From Anadara kagoshimensis (lineage: Eukaryota > Mollusca > Bivalvia > Arcoida > Arcidae): a stretch of 64,000 bases of DNA. Positions within the stretch are counted from its first letter, which is position 1, and every line of letters begins with the position of its first letter. The position numbers and the translations under genes are program-made. The notes under the pieces are model-generated. The model searched no databases, was not told where the DNA came from, and was given only the letters and a program-made list of their open reading frames with translations. The DNA is taken from assembly GCA_021292105.1 (NCBI GenBank), contig CM037857.1:29560371-29624370 (forward strand), given 5' to 3'. This document shows, piece after piece, positions 32,474 to 44,530 of the stretch.

Positions 32474-35400
32474 TTAGCGCACCTGACCAAAGGTCATGTG
32501 AGCTTATGGTATGGTGCAGTGTGTGTATGTGCGTGCGTGCGTGCGTCGTTAACACACATTTTCGACTTCTCCTCTGAAAGTACTTGGCAGATTTCAACGA
32601 GACTTGGTCAGAAGCATGTCTGGGTCGGTGCAATTCAGATTTGTTCGTGGCATTGCCATGGCTACCATAACTAGGTCAAGGTGACCTAGGGGTGCAAAAA
32701 TCTTAAAAAATCTTCTTCTCCGAAAGCATTGATTGGAGAAAAAATCTGATGTGATATTTGGCTTCTCTAGGGTCTTAAGCCTGTAGTTTTGTTCATTTCC
32801 TGAAATTCGGTCGAAAAATGGGTTATGCGTTTTTGCGTTTAATTTTGAAAAAATCGTAAAATAGCTTCAAATTGTTATAACTTGACTACTTGACCAGATA
32901 ATGACATGGGGTTTTCAGTTTTGACATTTTCTTGTTTGTATCTACAAAATAAGGTCAATTGTAAAGGTCGTGACCTAATTTTTTTTACATCTGATTATAA
33001 TTATTATCTCGAAAACTATAAACTTTTGTATAGTCATGTATATTAGAATGTTGTAGGTATTGATACAACGATCATTTTGATGTATAGAAAAAGCTCATGG
33101 GTTCAAAGGTCAAGGTCACAGGTGCGAAACAATACAGAAATAGTTAATTATCTCGAAAACTATAAACGTTTTGTATAGGCATTTATATTAGAATGTTGTA
33201 GATATTGATACAACGATCATTTTGATGTATAGAAAAAGCTCATGGGTTCAAAGGTCAAGGTCACAGATGCGAAACAATACCGAAATGGTTAATTATCTCG
33301 AAAACTATAAACTTTTAGTATAGGCATGTATATTAGAATGTTGTAGGTATTCATACGACAATCATTTCGATGTATAGAAAAAGGTCATGAGTTCAAAGGT
33401 CAAGGTCACAGATGCGAATCAATACTGAAATGGTTAATTATCTCGAAAACTATAAACTTTTTGTATAGGCATATATATTAGAATGTTGTAGGTATTGATA
33501 CAACGATCATTTTGATGTATAGAAAAAGCTCATGGGTTCAAAGGTCAAGGTCACAGATGCAAAACAAAACAGAAATGGTTAATTATCTCGAAAACTATAA
33601 ATTTTTTGTATAGGCATGTATATTAGAATGTTGTAGGTATTGATACAACAATCATTTTGATGTATAGAAAAAGGACATGGGTTCAAAGGTCAAGGTCACA
33701 GATGCGAAACAACACCGAAATGGTTAATTATCTCGAAAACTATAAACTTTTTGTATAGGCATGTATATTAGAATGTAGTAGGTATTGATACGACGATTAT
33801 TTTGGTGTATAGAAAAAGGTCATGGGTTCAAAGGTCAAGGTCACAGGTGCAAATCAATACTGAAATGGTTAATTATCTCGAAAACTATAAACTTTTTGTA
33901 TAGGCATGTATATTAGAATGTTGTAGGTATTGATACGACGGTCATTTTGATGTATAGTAAACGGTCATGGATTCAAAGGTCAAGGTCACAGATGCGAATC
34001 AATACTGAAATGGTTAATTATCTCGAAAACTATAAACTTTTTGTATAGGCATATATATTAGAATGTTGTAGGTATTGATACAACGATCATTTTGATGTAT
34101 AGAAAAAGGTCATGGGTTCAAAGGTCAAGGTCACAGATGCAAAACAAAACAGAAATGGTTAATTATCTCGAAAACTATAAACTTTTAGTATAGGCATGTA
34201 TATTAGAATGTTGTAGGTATTCATACGACAATCATTTCGATGTATAGAAAAAGGTCATGAGTTCAAAGGTCAAGGTCACAGATGCGAAGCAATACTGAAA
34301 TGGTTAATTATCTCGAAAACTATAAACTTTTTGTATAGGCATATATATTAGAATGTTGTAGGTATTGATACAACGATCATTTTGATGTATAGAAAAAGCT
34401 CATGGGTTCAAAGGTCAAGGTCACAGATGCAAAACAAAACAGAAATGGTTAATTATCTCGAAAACTATAAATTTTTTGTATAGGCATGTATATTAGAATG
34501 TTGTAGGTATTGATACAACAATCATTTTGATGTATAGAAAAAGGACATGGGTTCAAAGGTCAAGGTCACAGATGCGAAACAACACCGAAATGGTTAATTA
34601 TCTCGAAAACTATAAACTTTTTGTATAGGCATGTATATTAGAATGTAGTAGGTATTGATACGACGATTATTTTGGTGTATAGAAAAAGGTCATGGGTTCA
34701 AAGGTCAAGGTCACAGGTGCAAATCAATACTGAAATGGTTAATTATCTCGAAAACTATAAACTTTTTGTATAGGCATGTATATTAGAATGTTGTAGGTAT
34801 TGATACGACGGTCATTTTGATGTATAGTAAACGGTCATGGATTCAAAGGTCAAGGTCACAGATGCGAATCAATACTGAAATGGTTAATTATCTCGAAAAC
34901 TATAAACTTTTTGTATAGGCATATATATTAGAATGTTGTAGGTATTGATACAACGATCATTTTGATGTATAGAAAAAGCTCATGGGTTCAAAGGTCAAGG
35001 TCACAGATGCAAAACAAAACAGAAATGGTTAATTATCTCGAAAACTATAAATTTTTTGTATAGGCATGTATATTAGAATGTTGTAGGTATTGATACAACA
35101 ATCATTTTGATGTATAGAAAAAGGACATGGGTTCAAAGGTCAAGGTCACAGATGCGAAACAACACCGAAATGGTTAATTATCTCGAAAACTATAAACTTT
35201 TTGTATAGGCATGTATATTAGAATGTAGTAGGTATTGATACGACGATTATTTTGGTGTATAGAAAAAGGTCATGGGTTCAAAGGTCAAGGTCACAGGTGC
35301 AAATCAATACTGAAATGGTTAATTATCTCGAAAACTATAAACTTTTTGTATAGGCATGTATATTAGAATGTTGTAGGTATTGATACGACGGTCATTTTGA

Positions 35401-36520
35401 TGTATAGTAAACGGTCATGGATTCAAAGGTCAAGGTCACAGATGCGAATCAATACTGAAATGGTTAATTATCTCGAAAACTATAAACTTTTTGTATAGGC
35501 ATATATATTAGAATGTTGTAGGTATTGATACAACGATCATTTTGATGTATAGAAAAAGCTCATGGGTTCAAAGGTCAAGGTCACAGATGCAAAACAAAAC
35601 AGAAATGGTTAATTATCTCGAAAACTATAAATTTTTTGTATAGGCATGTATATTAGAATGTTGTAGGTATTGATACAACAATCATTTTGATGTATAGAAA
35701 AAGGACATGGGTTCAAAGGTCAAGGTCACAGATGCGAAACAACACCGAAATGGTTAATTATCTCGAAAACTATAAACTTTTTGTATAGGCATGTATATTA
35801 GAATGTAGTAGGTATTGATACGACGATTATTTGGTGTATAGAAAAAGGTCATGGGTTCAAAGGTCAAGGTCACAGGTGCAAATCAATACTGAAATGGTTA
35901 ATTATCTCGAAACTATAAACTTTTTGTATAGGCATGTATATTAGAATGTTGTAGGTATTGATACGACGGTCATTTTGATGTATAGTAAACGGTCATGGAT
36001 TCAAAGGTCAAGGTCACAGATGCAAATCAATACTGAAATGGTTAATTATCTCGAAAACTATAAACTTTTTGTATAGGCATGTATATTAGAATGTTGTAGG
36101 TATTGATACAACGATCATTTTGATGTATAGAAAAAGGTCATGGGTTCAAAGGTCAAGGTCACAGATGCGAAAACAATACCGAAATGGTTAATTATCTCGA
36201 AAACTATTAACTTTTTGTATATGAATGTATATTAGAATGTTGTAGGTATCGATAAAACAATCATTTCGATGTATAGAAAAAGCTCATGGGTTTAAAGGTC
36301 AAGGTCACAGATGTAAAACAATACTGAAATGGTTAATTATCTTGAAAACTATAAACGTTTTGTAGAGGCATGTATATTAGAATGTTGTAGGTATTGATAC
36401 AATGATCATTTTGATGTAAAGAAAAAAGTCATTGGGGTTTAGTATTTACGTTTACTTTAAATCTATCAGCTAGCAATTAGTTATCAGGTGAGCGTATAAG
36501 GCCCATGGGCCTCTTGTTAC
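32474..36520. mobile_element. Helentron-like (HINE) element with tandem-repeat core
   Basis: Inferred boundaries. Near the left end GCGCACCTGA (32477-32486) is the inverse of TCAGGTGAGCG near the right end (36484-36494). The right end has a GC hairpin AGGCCCATGGGCCT (36499-36512) followed by CTTGTT. The core is a large tandem array. Subterminal inverted repeats, a 3' hairpin and internal tandem repeats are the hallmarks of non-autonomous Helentrons. There is no Rep/helicase gene, so mobilisation would be in trans. Confidence 0.55.
33000..36440. repeat. ~145 bp tandem array, about 24 copies, higher-order
   Basis: AATTATCTCGAAAACTATAA recurs every ~143-147 bp from 33002 to 36333, each time followed by GTATAGGCATGTATATTAGA and TTCAAAGGTCAAGGTCACAG. 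Variant copies recur in blocks: the TAGTAAACGGTCATGGATTC variant is seen near 33955, 34825, 35405 and 35985, giving a four-copy block of ~580 bp and one six-copy block of ~865 bp. First and last copies are the most diverged. Confidence 0.97.
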
Positions 36521-37429
36521 GTTATACATAACGCTAATTTTGTACCGAAAAGTTAAACATCGGTTTAAAAATTCGAAAATGCTACACGGAATAGGTATTG
36601 CTGACCAGAAAAAGAAACGCGCTTAAAAGTTGGAAAATAAATCCATTTTCCTGACAGAGCCAAAAATGTAAAAAGTGTCGACGTAAAGTGTCTAAATGAC
36701 GTCGATATTTGTTAACGATCACGGGATCGAGAAGCCGCTCAAAATGAGGCGGAAAATATAACTAATTTAAACTTTTCTTAGAAATGCTGTACAAGATAGA
36801 TTTAAAAACAAAATAGAGTTAAAATTAGTTAGTGTTTAGATTATATAATAATTATTATTACACGTTTTGTAACGCTATAATTTTTCACTTTAATTTTTTG
36901 AATTTTTTACGTCACGATTTTGTAATTTTGTCAGTAAGTGGAAATTTTTAAATCTCCGTAACTGAAAGCTTGGTGTTAAGAAAGAAAAAAAGTTTATGAT
37001 TTCACTATAACTTTTCTTTAACATCGAGTTATTATTTTAAATACAAATGCCACATGCTTGAAGTGATCTGCAAAATGACACCTTAAATTCCAGAATATAA
37101 AAATTAACAAAATATTTAAGTGTGAAAATTTTCAGATTTATGTGAAGAAAAATCTTAGCTAAGGACGGAATGATTGTGAATCGGAAACCGATGTTAGTTA
37201 CCATTACATCAGAGGAACCTATAGTTATCGCACAGGAACTCGGTTAATGTATCACAATTTGTAGATTTCTGAAAAGCTTTCGATAAAAGTTCGTTATTCG
37301 TCCTGATCAATAAAACATATGTAAAAATTTTGAACAAAATCAAGGAAATTATTGAAGTTGTTTTAGACTTTTTTGGTCAAAGTTTAGTAGATGTCCACTT
37401 GTGAAACCGAATTAGCTATGAGCAAGTTC
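36521..37429. other. No recognised feature
   Basis: AT-rich unique-looking sequence without gene signals. Confidence 0.5.
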
Positions 37430-37532
37430 TGTCATGTGCTACTTTTGAATTTTTATGAAATAATATAATTCAAAAGTAGCAGCTACTTTTGATTTATATT
37501 ATTTCATAAAAATTCAAAAGTAGCACATGACA
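37430..37532. repeat. 103 bp near-perfect palindrome
   Basis: TGTCATGTGCTACTTTTGAA... at the left is mirrored through the centre (~37481) with almost no loop and only one or two mismatches. A diverged relative with the same outer TGTCATG...CATGACA lies at 63517-63641, so it is probably a MITE family. Confidence 0.9.
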
Positions 37533-38040
37533 TTCTAAGGTATTATTCTTTTTTTACTGGTATCACCGGAATCGCTTTTATAAGTTACTTGTCATGATAG
37601 TTTGTACTCCATGCGCTCCAGCTCCCTATATGCCAGTACGCCACGGCGCCCACATAATTTGTATTTTAAAAAAATACTTTATAATATAATTTCTGTCCGA
37701 ATCATCCCTTTACAGAGATATTAATTCTCTTGCAAATACAAAATAAAAGAAGATAATTCTTCCCGCTAGTATCATTTACCTTTGTAATCCATCAGATTCC
37801 AATCGATCGATCGTTTCCCGGTTTTTGTTTTTGTTGTGTAATTTACTTATTATTCACTTGTCATTTCTTAACAAAAATGGTAACCCAAGATACAAATATC
37901 TAGTGTTGAACAGGTATTCTAGATAGTTTGTTAAGCACAATACGGATTCTAATAAAAAATATGCCATCATCAAAATGTTTGTTGATAGACAGCATATTTG
38001 TTGTCCTCATATGTTTTCTTTGGTAATAAAATGTGAATTA
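37533..38040. other. No recognised feature
   Basis: Unique-looking AT-rich sequence. Confidence 0.4.
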
Positions 38041-38660
38041 ATTTCCCATCAAACAATCGATATACCAGTGGACACAAACTGTGTGCCATTGCTTGCTGAT
38101 TTGTTTCTTTATTCATATGAAGCAGAATTTATGCACAGCCCTGTTTAATCTGAAGAGAAGACGGTCGCAAAATCGTTCCACTCCACATAAAGATATATAG
38201 ATGACGTTCTATTTCTTAATTATCCTAAATTTGTAGATTTTGTGACTGTCATCTATTCTAGCGAACTTGAAACAAAAGATAAGACTGATTCCCCAAGATC
38301 TGCTTCATATTTAAACTTATACCTCAATTATGACGAAGGGCAACATTTGAAACTGTACGACAAACGTGACGACTTCATTTTTTCTATTGTCAACTTTCCT
38401 TTCCTATGCAGCAGTATACCTGCTTCTCCTGATTATGGTGTATTTGTTTCCCAATCAAACAAGCCTGTTCCAACTATGGGAACTTGATACAACAAAGCAA
38501 GCTGCTTACAAATAAATTGTTGACCGAAGAATATTGCAAGTCTAGGCTTTTCAGGACCCCCAAAAGTTTTATGGCCGTCATCACAGTATTTTTTGATAAG
38601 TTTGATGTCTCTGTCTTCAGGATTGCCCTGGATATATTTGACGCCCCATAGTTCCGTGTT
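38041..38660 (+). pseudogene. YIDD reverse-transcriptase remnant of a retroelement
   Basis: Frames read IPVDTNCVPLLADLFLYSYE, YIDDVLFLNYPKF with the catalytic YxDD, SASYLNLYL, YDKRDDFIFSIVNFPF and IPASPDYGVFVSQ, then after a gap FRTPKSFMAVIT. This is the palm-thumb region of a retroelement family that I recall as common in mollusc and cnidarian genomes, possibly Penelope-like. A stop before YIDD and later frameshifts show it is inactive. The minus-strand frame at 38433-38672 is a shadow. Confidence 0.75.
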
Positions 38661-39611
38661 CCTTTCATTCAATTTTGATTACACACGTGGCGGGTCTCAC
38701 TTCCCTGGTGGAAGTTTACGTGTCTAACCTATCTCGTCAGTTCTAAAGTTTTGACTTTGCTTCTGGGTTGTGATTCGGACATGAATTAGTATGTTTGTTT
38801 TTTATTTTATCGGTTAATGGTCTCGTTTTTGACCACAGACTGACCATATAGTACTGGTTTTATACCGTAAAGGTCACTCGTAACATGGCTTAACTTATAA
38901 CTAAAACTGCTTATTCACTGTTAGTGTAAACATGGCATTAAATGACCTTATTGAAGATTAAGTCCGATTTATAAACTGACCACTGGCTACTTAGATATTG
39001 ACCACAGACTATGTATTTTAGATTGCTATGTATTTCTGTCGGGACAAGGTACAGTTATCAGTGTCTTGTGTTTTTGTGAGATTTCATATGCATACCACAA
39101 ACTAGGGATAAAACATTTCAAGTAAGTATTTTTTATTAAGACGGAGCTATGAGTTTCGGTCAGTAGAACGTCTTTTGACAGGACTTTCTTATAACACCCC
39201 AACCCCCGCGCTTCAATAAAATCGTACCACAATGTTCAAAATGACCGGATTCCGACATCTGGCAAATTAAGTTAAAACACGTGAACTTCGACAAGAGAAT
39301 CGAGACTGTGTGCTGCGGCCTGAAGGTAAAGCACATTCTGTCTACGGCTAGCTTCATCCACCACTTGTGAAATCAAAATTGAGAATGAAATGAACACGAA
39401 ACTATAGGACGCTAAATGACCAGGATAATTTTGACCACATGCAGAGACATACTCGCTTATTAACAATATTGTGTGGGATATGTGTTTTTAGTTCGCCTGC
39501 CCAAAGGACTCTCTTCGCCGGGAACTCGGGTTTCCTCCGCCGTCCCCTAAACTGACGGCCTCCACTCCACTTTTTGTTTTGTGCGCTTATATTGTATCAC
39601 GTTACTGTATA
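38661..39611. other. Mixed repeat-like sequence, no gene
   Basis: 39350-39470 shares scattered blocks with 48725-48860 (AAATTGAGAATGAAATGAACACGAAACT-type and TTAACAATATTGTG). 39520-39560 (GGGTTTCCTCCGCCGTCCCC) resembles the family-4 SINE body. Nothing codes convincingly. Confidence 0.4.
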
Positions 39612-39929
39612 CAGGCCTGTCGAAAGTTTTAACACTAAGCTAACAAATTATTGCCGAATCAGCATTTTGAAAATTATCACAAGAAACAACAATAACTTTT
39701 ACATTTAACGGTGAATATTTCAATTAAATTGTTTAAGAAATAAACTTTTGATATTGTTTTTAAATGAAACAAAGAAGGATTTTACAAAGTGTCCGAATAC
39801 TTCTTACGTGTGACGTCTCTGTATCTGTCTCTGGACGACCTTTCTGTCTCTCGGTCTGCCACTCGGCAACTGAGCTTAGACTTATTTTAACGTTAACGTT
39901 AGGTTATTGTTAAACTTTTAACAGGCATG
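39612..39929. mobile_element. TA-flanked MITE, CAGRCCTGTCGAAAG family
   Basis: 318 bp from CAGGCCTGTCGAAAGTTTTA to its inverted end TTAAACTTTTAACAGGCATG, TA on both sides. Shares GCCGAATC and GGCAACTGAGCTTA blocks with 50785-50987. Confidence 0.85.
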
Positions 39930-40045
39930 TATCATAAGTTCGCATGTTGGTCAAGCGGACAGATCAATATTGCTTGACTTTATCAAATAGTACATACTTG
40001 TGTATAATGTTGTACATACAATACAGAAAGAAAGAACATAGTGTG

Positions 40046-40352
40046 TACAGTCTGAGTTGGTAGAGTGCTCGCTCCATAAGTGGGAGGTCGTGGGTTCGAA
40101 CCCCGACCGAGTCCGACCCAAGACTTGAAAGTGGGTAGTGACTGTTCTTTCGTTAAGCACTCAAAATTACGAATTATTTAAAAGTAATGATTCTTTTGGA
40201 TGGGAACTTAAAATAAACGAGGTCCCGGCTTGGTACGGTAAAGAACCAATTAAGCACAACGTTTCTACACCTTCGCCTATAGCTTGTGACGTCTCGCTAT
40301 AAGTGAAATATTATTGACTTGGACGTTAAACACCATTACTTAACTTAACTCT
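40046..40352 (+). mobile_element. tRNA-derived SINE, family 1 (near full length)
   Basis: The clearest copy: box A TGAGTTGGTAGAGTGCTCGC, box B GTGGGTTCGAACCCC, then GACTTGAAAGTGGGTAGTGA, the 3' CACCTTCGCCTATAGCTTGT, and the tail ACTTAACTTAACTC. The tRNA part cannot fold as a working tRNA beyond the T-arm, so this is not a tRNA gene. Confidence 0.9.
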
Positions 40353-41140
40353 GAATTGTAAAGTGTCTGTCAGTCTTGTCATGTGACCGGCGTGAATTCC
40401 TGCATACTTCTAGGTACAAAAACACTATGATAGCTAGACGTCAGCGATCAGGTTAATCATTATCAATTGACGCCACTTAACAATTCTAATGCAAATCGAA
40501 AATCTCCTAACGTCACGAAACAATTGATCATCAAAACGACGTAACCGACGGTAACGTCTGTACTCTTAAGTTTATGTCAATTTCACGGGTTGTAGATTCC
40601 CGCAATTTTATACATATGCCGTCAATTTGGCGTTAACTAACGTCGGAGATCTAGTGTGTTCTTCTTTCATTCAGCTGACAACTTTACTTGAAGCCTATAT
40701 TTTACCCGCCACTCAAAGAATTGTGTAGACAAATGAGGCATAGACTACTAAAAAATCTCAGTCACAAACTAAATGATCAAATATTGTTGAAAAAATTACA
40801 GCTGATTCACGGGTTTTCGCCTAAACCTGTCTCTGTCTAAACTTATAAAGTTTTTTATCTTTAAAATATATTTTTCCATATTTTTATACCCCCCCCCCCC
40901 AAAAAAAAAAATGAAAAATTCCATTGAAATTGACAAATTGTTTTTCAAGTAAAAGGTCATACATATCGGCAGGGTATTTAGATTATTGAATTAAAATATA
41001 ACTTTCTAACACTACAAAAAACTTAAATATCTAAATTCTTTGAGTGAAGTTTTAAATGAAGATTTAAAAAATGAAAACATAATGTTTTAGTTATTTATGG
41101 ATGACCGTGTATATATAACGTTTATCTATTACTCGGCTCA
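40353..41140. other. No recognised gene; C/A homopolymer at 40887-40911
   Basis: Ten Cs followed by ten As at about 40889-40911 is the only notable sequence. Confidence 0.4.
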
Positions 41141-41149
41141 CGATCCCCG

Positions 41150-41308
41150 ACAAAGTTGTAGGCAGGATATCTTAGAACACGACGTAGCCATTTTGACGGA
41201 AGTGTGTCATATCAACACAAGTTACGTAACGGAAGAAAGTGTCACCTCAACTTGAACTTTCTGTGTAATCGATAAATCCTATTGTCATCCATTAATTGTT
41301 GTAAACTT
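41150..41308 (+). promoter_or_regulatory. Possible promoter / 5' exon of an unidentified gene
   Basis: GCCATTTTGACGGAAGTG (YY1-like plus ETS-like) at ~41187, a TTACGTAACGGAAG block at ~41222, a run of non-repetitive sequence and a donor-like CTT|GTAAGT at ~41309. No coding exon could be attached to it. Confidence 0.25.
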
Positions 41309-41480
41309 GTAAGTATTCAGCAAATATTTTATGTTCCGTTTGAATCAGAAATCGTGCACAAATAATCAGGTTAAAACAGGTGGAGCATGGTCAGATATTG
41401 CATCGAAAAGGCGCGGCGGGTACGTGGGGGTGGTGGTGGGGCCAGTTTTATGGTGGTAGCTCTAGGTCGGTTTAAACATG

Positions 41481-41775
41481 ATTGATTGATTAATGGGGTT
41501 CAGCATCCCAGTCAAGAATATTTCACTAATTATTGAGACGTCACCAGCTTTAGGTGAAGGTGCAAAAATTAATATTGTATTGTATCAGTGAGGGTTCTTT
41601 ATCATGTCATGCATTGTGAGTTTGTGACACAGGGCCTCAGATTTAATGCTTTTCTTGGAAAACGTATGAATTTCATTTCTTGACACCGAGTGTAAAAAAA
41701 AAATCACTACCCATTAATTCTGGCTGGCCAATTCTCTAAATAAACCTTGGCTGCTCAGTCGCTTTCTCGGGTCCG
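41481..41775 (-). mobile_element. tRNA-derived SINE, family 1 (degenerate)
   Basis: Minus-strand copy with ATGATTGATTGATTAATGGG at its 3' tail and GAATATTTCACTAATTATTGAGACGTCACC in its body (shown in two overlapping blocks with other copies). The head is badly decayed. Confidence 0.75.
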
Positions 41776-42722
41776 ATATCCATTTTCGTTTGGCAATATT
41801 GATCATGATGATGCCATTTTTCAATTGATAAATCTAATCAATTTTGCATATTGTACATTTTACTTCTGTTACTTGTGTAAAACAATATAAATTTAATCAA
41901 TTTCATTTAGTAAAACCAGCGACATTTAATATAAAACAAGGTATCAAATTTTACTTGTCTCGCTATCGGTAAAACACTTGAATGATCAAGATTTGGGTGA
42001 TTGTACTATCTAAAAGGAAACCGAACAACCGGTCCGTAATGGAAATAATATCTGCCGGACCAGCTTCGTTTTTACCATTCAGGTCCGATGGTCCGACAGC
42101 TTTCTCATGGTCTAGAAGTGTTATGCATTTGCTTACATCTTCACACCGGGAATGAGTTTTCTGAATCTATTGACATATCGTGACGGGATGCATCAAAATA
42201 TTTTGTGCAGTCTAGCGAACTACTATAAGTACTATTGTTCCAGGGAACTTAGAAAGCCGCTTATTTGTCAATTAAGCTTTTATGTCTAATGATTTATATT
42301 CAATGTTATACATATTGAATATAAAATATAAAAGCCCAATTAAATGTAAAAAATAAATATTCTACAGCCCTCTGGTTTTGCTCTACATACCAAAAATTAG
42401 TTGTTTTTCAAACCACTGCACATATGCCCTCTCGTTATACGTTCCTCGTATGCAAATTTAGAGCATTGCATGAAGGGTAATTATTTTACATACACATGAG
42501 TATCAGTAAAACCTGAACCACACACCTGAATTGTTTAGTACTACAATGAAATGCTTTCTAAAAATAAGAATATTGATGTACTATGCTTACAGTCACTTCA
42601 TAATCATACCTTAAAGTCATGTTCATCTTGATCAATACAATCCTTTATCCCAAATTCTCATTTGCCTCATTACAGTTAAGAAACATCCCTCGCCACTGAA
42701 CCCTGATCAATACTTGCCCAGC
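41776..42722. other. No recognised feature
   Basis: Unique-looking AT-rich sequence. Confidence 0.4.
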
Positions 42723-42730
42723 ACTTAACA

Positions 42731-43127
42731 ACAGTGGTGTGCAGTATTACCGGTATACCGGTTTACCGTGGTACTGACCAGGTACCGGTAATACTGCGGT
42801 AAGTCTTTGAATACTGGTATTTTAACATACAATATTATGTTGATAATTGTTGAAATAACAGTTTGAATTTTGATGTGTTCTTTTGAATTTTGTTAAAATC
42901 TTTGTTTGACAATAATCTTATGAGATTTAGATTTCAAGTTATGAATAAACTTGGTTGAAGTACAGACAATTTTATTGTGTGTTAGCATCCTTGATATTCT
43001 CAAAATATCCAATGCCCAAATTTCTTATCTGTTATTTTAGATAGGAATTGGTATACTACATGTATTTCGAATATTTAATGGATGTGTGGTATACCGTGGT
43101 AATTTTTTTCTGTGGTATCCCATCTCT
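42731..43127. mobile_element. hAT-like non-autonomous element, 397 bp
   Basis: ACTTAACA occurs directly before (42723-42730) and directly after (43128-43135), an 8 bp target duplication as made by hAT transposases. Ends are weakly inverted: CAGTGGTGTGCAGTATTACC on the left against AGAGATGGGATACCACAG read from the right. The interior has ACCGGTATACCGG palindromes. Confidence 0.65.
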
Positions 43128-43259
43128 ACTTAACAGTACACTTGGTCAACTTACAGTCTTGCTGCATGGATCTCACTGTATAACAAGTTGACAGCTTGTA
43201 TCAGTGATACAACTTCTCAATGCTTACTTGTTGAGTGCAACCACCAACACTATTTTCCC

Positions 43260-44263
43260 AACTACGCCATAAATGGGGCCAGAAACCAAATTTGTTTTGA
43301 AAGGTCCCTAGGTGGATACATCAAAGTTTGTACAAGGTGACCATGTACAAAATCCAAGATGCCTGTTGTTACTATTATTAGCAAAATCACCATAATGGCC
43401 AAATTTTAAATATCGAAAGCAGATACCTAGCCATTAAACATATTTAACTGGTGTTTCCGAGAAATTTTTCATTGATCCAATTTAAACAAATTATGCACAT
43501 GAGATCAACGTTTTAGCCCATTCTTTGAAAATCTTCTTCTCAGAAACCACTGGGCCAATTGAAACAGCCCTCAAAGTGGGTTTCAAAACTAAGTGGCCAG
43601 CTAACCATCAATATAAATTTTCAGATGGTCAGTAGAAATTCCAAGTGGCCAGGCAACCTTTTCTTCAAAATTAAGGAAAATTCAGGCATCTTTTAGGTAT
43701 GGAGAACAAAAATGAACATTTATACAATTGACTTAAATCACTTAGGTACATAAGTGTTATTAATAACAATAATGATGATGTAAAGTGTCCATTATATTGT
43801 CTGAAACGACAACAGTATCATTAAAATTCTGTAACACAGATATAATATCTGTTCTATGGTCACAAAAGTTCAAATTTAAAGTGGACAAGCTTGCCATCAT
43901 TTACAAATTTTAGGTCGCCAGACACAATTCCAGGTCGATTTGGCATCATTTTAGTAGACAAAATTGAGGGCTGTGAAACCAAATTTGATGTGGAAGGTCC
44001 CTAGATGGTTTGTACAAAGCAACCCTGTACGAAATCCAAGATGGCCACTGTTACTATAAATGGCAAAATCACTGAAATAGTCATTGTGCATTCAATTTTC
44101 CAGATTTTCTTCAAAGTTCTATTATGGGAAATAGATACCTAGCCATTATATATATACAACCGGTTTTTCTGAGAAATTTTTCATTGACCTTATTTTAGCA
44201 AATTATGCAAATTAGGTCAAATTTTGGAAGTTTAGCATTACAGGCTTCTTTGGCCTCTTGTTA
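43260..44263. repeat. Diverged duplication ending in a Helentron-like 3' end
   Basis: About 210 bp at 43268-43480 recurs diverged at 43976-44215 (shared GGTCCCTAG, AAATCCAAGATG, AGATACCTAGCCATTA, GAGAAATTTTTCATTGA). The right copy leads to AGGCTTCTTTGGCCTCTTGTT (about 44242-44262), similar in kind to the end at 36499-36518. Probably a decayed element with internal repeats. Confidence 0.5.
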
Positions 44264-44455
44264 TTTTACCGCATATGAAACTTTTAATGAATGCATCTTA
44301 TTTGAATAATGTTTAAGTGTTAAATTTGTCTTTTGGATAAATAATACATACATGCCATAACTCAAAAATGGACACCTGGGACATAAGACAAAACAACCCA
44401 GATTTTATGTGAAAATCTGGGACATTTTTGCCATTTGGCATGTATGATAACAATC

Positions 44456-44530
44456 TATGTTTCCATTCTTGGTAGCCAAAATCACCATTGGAAATTTTGC
44501 TGCTAGTAATTTTAAAACTGTGGTAATTAC
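44456..44530. mobile_element. MITE fragment, GTTTCCA...TGGAAAC family
   Basis: TATGTTTCCATTCTTGGTAG and GCCAAAATCACCATTGGAAA match the reverse complement of 28020-28080. Confidence 0.7.

Noticed and set aside
33000-36440. CRISPR-like regular repeats
   Set aside because: Adjacent direct tandem copies without spacers, in a eukaryotic context.
36499-36520. Canonical Helitron CTRR 3' end
   Set aside because: The hairpin is followed by CTTGTT, not CTRR, so a Helentron-type end is the better reading.
40046-40120. tRNA gene candidate with box A and box B
   Set aside because: Several copies of the same head with a conserved SINE body, and no full cloverleaf.
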